DNA from: Actinomycetospora succinea
GTDB lineage: Bacteria; Actinomycetota; Actinomycetes; Mycobacteriales; Pseudonocardiaceae
Length of the DNA: 64,000 nt
Direction: 5' to 3'
NCBI RefSeq assembly: GCF_004363095.1
Contig: NZ_SNYO01000003.1
Coordinates: 620,001-684,000, forward strand
The notes beneath the pieces are model-generated. The model made no database searches. It saw only the letters and a list, made by a program, of their open reading frames with translations, and was not told the DNA's origin. Every line of letters starts with the position of its first letter. Positions within the stretch are counted from its first letter, which is position 1. Position numbers and translations under genes: made by a program. Positions 59,205 through 64,000 of this stretch are shown in pieces.

Positions 59205-59777
59205 TCACGCCCTCGGGTGCGCCTTCTCCCCGACGGCGGCGCGCTCGGCGATCTGCGTGACGCGGTTGCGGCGCGTCGCCGGCCGCTTGGCCTCGACGAC
59301 CCAGACGAGCATCGCGCGCCGCGCCGAGCGGGAGAACGCGTCCCAGTGCTCGCGGGCGCCGGGGTGGGCGTCGAAGGCCTCGGCGAGGTCGGGCGGGACG
59401 ACCAGGTTCTCGACGTCGTCGAGCATCGTCCAGCTGCCGTCGGCCTTCGCGGCGTCGATCAGCGCGCGGCCGGGTGCGGCCATCAGGCCGGCGGCTTCCA
59501 AGCGCTCGATGCGCTGCTTGTTCGAGCGTGCCCAGCCGCTGCCGCGGCGGCGGGGGCTGAACCACATCGCGGTCCGCTCGTCGTCGAGCGAGCGCGTGGT
59601 GCTGTCGATCCAGCCGAAGCACAGGGCGTGCTCGACGGACTCCTCGTAGCCGACGGTCGGGCGCCCGGTGCGGGCCTTCCAGGTGACGAGCCAGACGCCC
59701 TCGCCGCGGTCGTGGTGCTCGGCGAGCCAGGCCCGCCAGGCGTCGACGTCGTCGGGGTGGACGTGCTCGGCGTTCAT
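59205..59777 (-). CDS. YdeI/OmdA-family protein
   Basis: A 190-residue protein of the YdeI (OmpD-associated) family. WRAWLAEHHDRGEGVWLVTW (residues 14-33), SVEHALCFGWIDSTTRSLDD and MWFSPRRRGSGWARSNKQRI are diagnostic. Reported family links are to cell-envelope stress, but the activity is unknown. The ATG overlaps the TMEM175-like stop by 4 bases. Confidence 0.83.
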   Translation of the reverse strand: MNAEHVHPDDVDAWRAWLAEHHDRGEGVWLVTWKARTGRPTVGYEESVEHALCFGWIDSTTRSLDDERTAMWFSPRRRGSGWARSNKQRIERLEAAGLMAAPGRALIDAAKADGSWTMLDDVENLVVPPDLAEAFDAHPGAREHWDAFSRSARRAMLVWVVEAKRPATRRNRVTQIAERAAVGEKAHPRA

Positions 59778-60385
59778 CGGGCCGTCCTCGCCTCGAGCCG
59801 GTCGGCGACCATGCTCAACGGGATCGCCAGCGCCCAGCTGATCCGCGCCCACGTCGGCGACACGAACGCGAGCGGGATCGACGGCAGGAAGCCGACGACC
59901 AGCGCGGCGGTGCCCCAGTACTTCCCGTGACCCCAGCGGCGGGCCCAGCCCAGCTTGAGCAGGCCGTCCTTCTCCGCGACCCGCCACAGCGCGAGCGAGG
60001 TCAGCGACGTGCCCATGATCGAGCCGGCGTAGATGATCGTCGCGGCGATGCTGTCGCCGTCGCCGAGCAGCGCGGTGGGGAACGGGAGCATCACCACGAA
60101 GAACAGGAAGACGAGGTTGGCCACCAGCAGCCGCCTGCTCGCGCCGGTCAGGGCCGTGAGGTCGTCGTGGTGCAGGACCCAGAAGCCGCCGATGACCGCG
60201 AAGCTCACCACGAGGGCGAGGAACTGGTGGCCCAGGGCGAGCAGGTCGGCGACGACCTGCCCGTCCCGGACCTGCACGTCGGTCAGCGGCAGGATCAGGA
60301 TCGTGATCGCGATGGCGAAGATGCCGTCGCTGAACGCCGAGACGCGCTCGAGGGTGGGCAGCGGCCGCTCGTCGTCCCCCTCCAC
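59774..60385 (-). CDS. TMEM175-like (DUF1211) potassium-channel-family protein
   Basis: A 203-residue membrane protein with about six helices. RVSAFSDGIFAIAITILILP (residues 14-33) is the RxxxFSDG signature of TMEM175/DUF1211, whose helix 1 lines the pore in known potassium channels. Bacterial members have one six-helix unit and form tetramers. GGFWVLHHDDLTALTGASRR is the conserved helix 3-4 region. Likely a K+ leak channel; regulation is unknown. Confidence 0.83.
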   Translation of the reverse strand: MEGDDERPLPTLERVSAFSDGIFAIAITILILPLTDVQVRDGQVVADLLALGHQFLALVVSFAVIGGFWVLHHDDLTALTGASRRLLVANLVFLFFVVMLPFPTALLGDGDSIAATIIYAGSIMGTSLTSLALWRVAEKDGLLKLGWARRWGHGKYWGTAALVVGFLPSIPLAFVSPTWARISWALAIPLSMVADRLEARTAR

Positions 60386-60403
60386 CGCCGCCCCCCGTGG
60401 TGC

Positions 60404-60946
60404 TCAGCCCTGGATCTCGTAGGTCGGGGTGATGATCGCGCGCCCGATGCTGTGGAAGAAGAGGTTGAAGCCGAGGAACGCCGGCGTGGCGTCGGCGCCG
60501 ACCCCGAGGTCCTCGACGTCGACGGCGTGCACGACGAAGAAGTAGCGGTGCGCGCCGTGGCCGGGCGGCGGCGCGGCACCGATGTAGCGCTTGGCGCCGG
60601 CGTCGTTGGCCAGCGTGATCGCGCCCTGCGGCAGCAGGCCCTTCTCGGGGTCGCCGGCGTCGGCGGGCAGGCTGGTCGTGGAGGCGGGGATGCCGGTGAC
60701 CGCCCAGTGCCAGAACCCGCTGGCCGTCGGCGCGTCGGGGTCGTAGCAGGTCACGGCGTAGCTCTTGGTGCCCTCGGGGGCGCCGGACCACTCCAGCTGC
60801 GGCGTGACGTCCTCGCCCCCGGCGCCCATGATCCCGCTGACCTGCGCATTCGGGAGCGTCTGCCCGTCGCGGACGTCGGTGCTGGTGACGGTGAACGACG
60901 CGACGTCGGGCAGGAACTCGTAGGGGTCGGGCGGCTGGTGGGACAC
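60404..60946 (-). CDS. YbhB/YbcL (PEBP) family protein
   Basis: A 180-residue phosphatidylethanolamine-binding-protein-like protein. [20 protein letters not shown] (near residue 47), the [20 protein letters not shown] ligand-pocket motif (about 69-88) and [17 protein letters not shown] are hallmarks. An AGGAGG lies 9 bases before GTG 60946. Ligand and role unknown; no signal peptide, so cytosolic. Confidence 0.85.
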   Translation of the reverse strand: MSHQPPDPYEFLPDVASFTVTSTDVRDGQTLPNAQVSGIMGAGGEDVTPQLEWSGAPEGTKSYAVTCYDPDAPTASGFWHWAVTGIPASTTSLPADAGDPEKGLLPQGAITLANDAGAKRYIGAAPPPGHGAHRYFFVVHAVDVEDLGVGADATPAFLGFNLFFHSIGRAIITPTYEIQG

Positions 60947-61007
60947 GGGAAAGGCCTCCTTCTCGAGATGCGGTCTGCCGCGCCAGGTACCCCGCTGCGC
61001 GGTCAGG

Positions 61008-61254
61008 TCACGCCCACTGGACGAGGAGCAGGTCGACGCGCTGTTGATCCTCGAGGATGAGGTAGGTGACCAGCCCGCCCACGCCGAAGGCCCGGGTCCG
61101 CATCGGACCCGCCGGGTTCGCGGCGGCGTACGGGTCGCTGTCCCATGGGGACGTCTCGAGCGCGTGGCAGAGGCGCACGAAGTTCGGGCCCCGCCTCGGC
61201 CGGCAACGCTTGGATCTGATCCTGCACAGGCCCGCGGCGGTCGAGCGCGTACAC
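61008..61254 (-). pseudogene. Frameshifted RelE/ParE-like toxin-type gene
   Basis: From GTG 61254 the frame reads [20 protein letters not shown] then loses similarity. After about 61195-61170 another frame reads [29 protein letters not shown] and [20 protein letters not shown] with stop at 61008. Joined, the two parts look like a 80-residue RelE/ParE-type protein (...QIxALP..., ...PW...PY..., ...DQxRVDLLLVxW). One inserted base (or two lost) would explain the break. It lies 9 bases after a DUF6247 gene, its usual partner, so a toxin-antitoxin-like pair with a broken second gene is likely. Confidence 0.6.
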
Positions 61255-61263
61255 GGTCGGCGG

Positions 61264-61590
61264 TCAGAGCCGGCGCTCGGACACGTCCGTGGGTTCGTCG
61301 TCGGGCGGTGCCTCGCCGGTCAGCTGCGTGACGGCGTCGCGCACAACGCGGCGGTGCTCGTCGCGATCGCGAGTGATCCACGCCCGACGCCGCCAGTACT
61401 CGACGGTCTGGTGCACGACGGTCAGGTCGAGGTCGCGCGCCGCCTCGTCGAGGGCAGCCCGGAACGCGTGGTCGAACTCCTCCCGGTGCTCCGGATGGAG
61501 CGCCTCGTGCACCGCGCGCGGTGTGGCGCCGGCACGGGGAAGCGGCGGGAGCTCCTCCCGCGGCGGTGCCTCCGGCCTCGCGCTACTCAT
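61264..61590 (-). CDS. DUF6247-family protein (antitoxin-like)
   Basis: A 108-residue protein. [20 protein letters not shown] (residues 21-40), followed by [20 protein letters not shown] and an HRRVVRDAV helix, matches the DUF6247 pattern of actinobacteria. Such genes usually precede a small RelE/ParE-like gene, as here. It appears intact while the partner is frameshifted. ATG 61590 is the start. Confidence 0.68.
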   Translation of the reverse strand: MSSARPEAPPREELPPLPRAGATPRAVHEALHPEHREEFDHAFRAALDEAARDLDLTVVHQTVEYWRRRAWITRDRDEHRRVVRDAVTQLTGEAPPDDEPTDVSERRL

Positions 61591-61643
61591 GAATCGACGA
61601 TAGCGGGAGGGGCCGACAGCGTCCGGTGGTTCGCGTTGTCGGG

Positions 61644-62402
61644 TCAGATCGTCAGACCGCCGTCCACCGCGACCGTCGCGCCGGTCATGTAGGCGCTGTC
61701 GTCCGAGGCCAGGTAGACGACCGTCTTCGCGATCTCCGCCGGCGTCGCGTGCCGGGCGAGCGGGACGAGCTCGTCGAACGCCGCGGCCGCCTCCTGCTGG
61801 CCGAGGCCGGTCGCGCGCATCTCGATCGAGTCCTGGAACGGCGTCGACGTCGGCCCGGGGTGCAGGGAGTTGACGCGGATCTTCCGCGGCGTCAGCTCCT
61901 TCGCGGCCGCCTTCATCATCCCGACCTGCGCGTGCTTCGCAGCCACGTAGCCGCTGATGCCCGCGAACCCCATCAGGCCGACGACGCTCGAGGTGATGAT
62001 GATGCTCGCGCCGGCGTCGAGGTGCGGCGAGGTGTGCTTGATCATGTGGAAGGCGCCGAGCGCGTGGATCTGCAGCGTGCGGGCGAACTCGTCGGACGGG
62101 TAATCCTCGATCGGCGCGACGGCGCCGGTGTTGCCGGCGTTGCTGAAGACAACGTCGAGGTGCCCGAACCGCTCGATCGCCTCGGCGACGGCGCTACGGA
62201 CGGCGTCCTCGTCGGTGACGTCGGCCTGGGTGGACGCGGCCTTGTCGTCGCCGAGCTCGGCGACCGCCCGCTTCAGCGCCTCGGCGTCGAGACCGATCAG
62301 GTGCACCTGCGCGCCCTCGTCGACCATCGCGCTCGCCGAGGCCCGCCCGATCCCGCTCTCGCCACCGGTGATGATGGCGACCTTGCCGTCCAACCTCGCC
62401 AT
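61644..62402 (-). CDS. SDR-family oxidoreductase
   Basis: A 252-residue classical short-chain dehydrogenase. IITGGESGIGRASASAM (residues 10-26) is the cofactor loop, VVFSNAGNTG the structural NAG motif, SSVVGLMGFAGISGYVAAKH holds the catalytic Ser, Tyr and Lys, and NSLHPGPTSTP the conserved turn. Asp at ADVT suggests NAD preference. Substrate unknown. It is not of the mycofactocin subgroup, lacking the insertion seen in the SDR at 54338. Confidence 0.87.
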   Translation of the reverse strand: MARLDGKVAIITGGESGIGRASASAMVDEGAQVHLIGLDAEALKRAVAELGDDKAASTQADVTDEDAVRSAVAEAIERFGHLDVVFSNAGNTGAVAPIEDYPSDEFARTLQIHALGAFHMIKHTSPHLDAGASIIITSSVVGLMGFAGISGYVAAKHAQVGMMKAAAKELTPRKIRVNSLHPGPTSTPFQDSIEMRATGLGQQEAAAAFDELVPLARHATPAEIAKTVVYLASDDSAYMTGATVAVDGGLTI

Positions 62403-62555
62403 GACTGCCCCCTCCGTCCCGTGCGTCCTCGGGGGAGCCTCGTCGCCTGGCGAGTGGCGTGGGTCACAGTCACGGCACGGACTGATCGCTGCTCGGAGTG
62501 GCGGCTCCGGTCCGTCGCCGGGCGGGCGCACGCGGTGATCCCTAGCGTGATCCAG

Positions 62556-63047
62556 GTGCGTCTCGTCGCGGTCGTCCCGCACCACACGATCGCCGACGGT
62601 GAGTACGACGACCTGACGGTCGGCCGGTTCTCCGCTCTCGGCTTCGCGCTGCAGGTGCGGTCGACGGCCGCCACCGACGCGCGGTCGGGCGTCTCTCAGG
62701 AGGGCGGTCCGGTGCCGGTCACGACGGTGACGGGCACCGTGGTGGTGCCCAGCGAGGAGGCGCCGCCGATCCTGGCCGCCGGCGCGGTCCAGCCGCTGCT
62801 GGCGAGCGCGGACGAGACGTGGCCTGCTGACGCGCAGCTCGCCGTGACGGGGCAGCTGGTCGTGGAGCCGTACCTGTGGGCGGCCGACGGCATGCTCTGG
62901 CCGCTCGTGCCCGACGGCGTGCGGATGTGGTCGGTCGACGGCATCCGCCGGATCGGCCTGGATGGGATCGAGGACCTCACGACCCTGTCCGGCCCGACGG
63001 ATCTGGACCACGGCTCGACCTACGTGCTGGAGCTCGTGGACGTCTGA
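62556..63047 (+). CDS. Hypothetical protein, beta-rich
   Basis: A 163-residue protein not recognised. LVAVVPHHTIADGEYDDLTV starts it and VTVTGTVVVPSEEAPPILAA (as TTVTGTVVVPSEEAPP) suggests beta strands in the middle; LVVEPYLWAADGMLWPLVPD is a Trp-rich stretch. No signal peptide. GTG 62556 is used, GTG 62547 is an alternative three residues earlier. The start lies 153 bases from the divergent SDR gene. Confidence 0.6.
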   Translation: MRLVAVVPHHTIADGEYDDLTVGRFSALGFALQVRSTAATDARSGVSQEGGPVPVTTVTGTVVVPSEEAPPILAAGAVQPLLASADETWPADAQLAVTGQLVVEPYLWAADGMLWPLVPDGVRMWSVDGIRRIGLDGIEDLTTLSGPTDLDHGSTYVLELVDV

Positions 63048-63050
63048 CGC

Positions 63051-63389
63051 CTACCCCTCTCGGGCGAGCACCCCTGAACGATCGAGGACGAGTTCGGTCT
63101 GCCCGGGCTTCGCGGTCCGCACCCCCTCATCGAGGTGGACGAGGAACAGGCGCCACGCCGCCTCGAGCGGGCCGACGGCGGGGAAGAGGAGCGCGGCGCC
63201 TGGTGCCATTCCTCGCAGGTGCTCGTCGAAGGTCGTGGGCGTGACGTGGAGCCGGAGCGCCGTCGGCAACGGCCGGTGATCGAACTCCGTCAGGGGCACG
63301 ACTCCCTGGTCCTGGTCCTCCGACACCGCACCCTCGGCTGCCAGATAGCCGACGAGTTGGTCGTAGAACCCGGTGTGGGCTGACTCCAC
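63051..63389 (-). CDS. Hypothetical protein
   Basis: A 112-residue soluble protein without recognised domain. An AGGAGG lies 7 bases before GTG 63389. The sequence has TGFYDQLVGYLAAEGAVSED, LRLHVTPTTFDEHLRGMAPG and AWRLFLVHLDEGVRTAKPGQ. The 3' end faces the preceding hypothetical gene 3 bases away. Function not known. Confidence 0.6.
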   Translation of the reverse strand: MESAHTGFYDQLVGYLAAEGAVSEDQDQGVVPLTEFDHRPLPTALRLHVTPTTFDEHLRGMAPGAALLFPAVGPLEAAWRLFLVHLDEGVRTAKPGQTELVLDRSGVLAREG

Positions 63390-63493
63390 CCCGTCCTCCT
63401 CAGGCCGGTTCGCGCGTCGGGACTGATGGAACCGATGGGACGGCGGCGGAGTCCAACCCCGTGATGATGGTCCGTACCGCGGACCGCTTCTGC

Positions 63494-64000
63494 TCAGATC
63501 GTCGACGTCGGTAGCGCGGTGCGTCGATGCGTTCGCTCGGCGACCTCGAGCTGCCGGTGCACCTCGGCCGGGAGGTCGCGCCCGGCGAGAACCTGACGGT
63601 GAATGGCAGCCACGTCCCCCACCGCCCAGACCCGTGCGACCCCGATGAGGTGATCCAACTCGACGCTGGTGACCTCGTCGTCCTCGAGCGCCCACGCCAG
63701 TGCGTCGGCGTAGGCCGTCTCGCCGGCCGATGCCCAGGTCCGTACAGACGGCTCGGGCCGCGACGCCGGCCGTGTCCGCGTCATCGAGCGTCCCGTCGGA
63801 GCGAGCGCCGGCCAGTCGACGGGGAGGTGGCGCGTGGAGATGCCCAGCTCGGGAAGATCGTCGGCGTCCAGGGTGATGAGCTGCGCGCGGAAGAGCGCCG
63901 CGGTGGCGAGCGCGTCCTCACGGGCGCTGTGGGCGTTCTCGAGTTCGACACCGTGCGCGCCGCATGCGTCGGCCAGCGAGCGTCCCGCGTGCGGAGCCGT
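63494..64000 (-). CDS. DnaQ-like 3'-5' exonuclease, N-terminus outside window
   Basis: The visible 168 codons are the C-terminal part of a DEDDh exonuclease. VELENAHSAREDALATAALF near the right edge contains the ExoIII motif HxAxxD (His and Asp of the DEDDh set). It is followed by a linker and a C-terminal helical domain (TAYADALAWALEDDEVTSVE, then LDHLIGVARVWAVGD). ExoI and ExoII motifs lie beyond position 64000. The in-frame ATG at 63784 is internal, not the start. Likely roles are proofreading or DNA repair. Confidence 0.72.
   Translation of the reverse strand, partial: TAPHAGRSLADACGAHGVELENAHSAREDALATAALFRAQLITLDADDLPELGISTRHLPVDWPALAPTGRSMTRTRPASRPEPSVRTWASAGETAYADALAWALEDDEVTSVELDHLIGVARVWAVGDVAAIHRQVLAGRDLPAEVHRQLEVAERTHRRTALPTSTI

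Noticed and set aside
61003-61254. An 83-residue intact reading of the toxin-like gene in its first frame
   Set aside because: The second half in that frame is Arg/Gly-rich with no family similarity, while another frame restores the conserved ending; treated as frameshifted.

Overview
The window is very GC-rich, tightly packed actinobacterial DNA with GTG starts and many 4-bp stop/start overlaps. Gene content points to Pseudonocardiales (Pseudonocardia or Actinomycetospora type): an LpqY-SugABC-like trehalose importer, a DUF3558 lipoprotein operon, a mycofactocin-type SDR, a Ddn-like F420 enzyme, a DUF6247 protein, and DivIVA-like and EcsC proteins. Genus-level placement is inference. No rRNA, tRNA or CRISPR array was seen, and no gene-free stretch exceeds 300 bases.

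Layout. 1-6.4 kb: a DUF4032 kinase-like gene and a LacI repressor face an lpqY-sugA-sugB-sugC sugar ABC importer, with two identical LacI-type operators between them. 6.4-13.4 kb: housekeeping and accessory genes (hydrolase, CaCA exchanger, MscS channel, two beta-lactamase-fold serine hydrolases, YaaA, an APH-like kinase). 13.4-20.4 kb: a Wadjet type II-like SMC cassette in order JetC-JetA-JetB, with two long hairpins between jetA and jetB and no JetD nuclease gene nearby. 20.4-23.4 kb: ArsR/SRPBCC pair, EI24 membrane protein, LysR/SnoaL pair. 23.4-25.3 kb: a compositionally different patch with a small membrane protein, an XRE regulator and a stand-alone tRNA-binding-domain protein. 25.3-29 kb: BtuF-like protein, SoxR with an FMN reductase, DUF2786 protein. 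29-33.6 kb: a 1527-residue SF1 helicase with a C-terminal nuclease-like domain, a defence candidate. 33.7-42 kb: paired EcsC paralogues, a three-gene kinase/DUF3558/ESX-like operon, a UDG-like protein, a Ddn-like protein, a frameshifted gene, a sigma-region-4 membrane protein with a low-complexity tail, and a DivIVA-like coiled-coil protein.

42-45 kb: AbgT transporter plus M20 peptidase, resembling aminobenzoyl-glutamate salvage. 44.8-50.6 kb: an AraC regulator divergent from a translationally coupled run of PEP-utiliser-like enzyme, IMPase-family phosphatase and two half-size MetE-like zinc alkyltransferases. This looks like an uncharacterised catabolic cassette. 50.6-64 kb: GNAT, tandem DUF998 protein, an SDR-MoxR-VWA operon, an M28 membrane peptidase, a run of small oxidoreductase and conserved genes, a DUF6247 / frameshifted toxin-like pair, a second SDR, two unknown genes, and the end of a DnaQ-like exonuclease gene.

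Short palindromic elements recur between genes. One family (arms GTCAGCGTGGC/GCCACGCTGAC) occurs three times and another (arms CCAGCGATGC/GCATCGCTGG) twice, all at convergent gene ends. A 48-base perfect palindrome and two jetA-jetB hairpins make further families. They may act as bidirectional terminators or as dispersed hairpin repeats.
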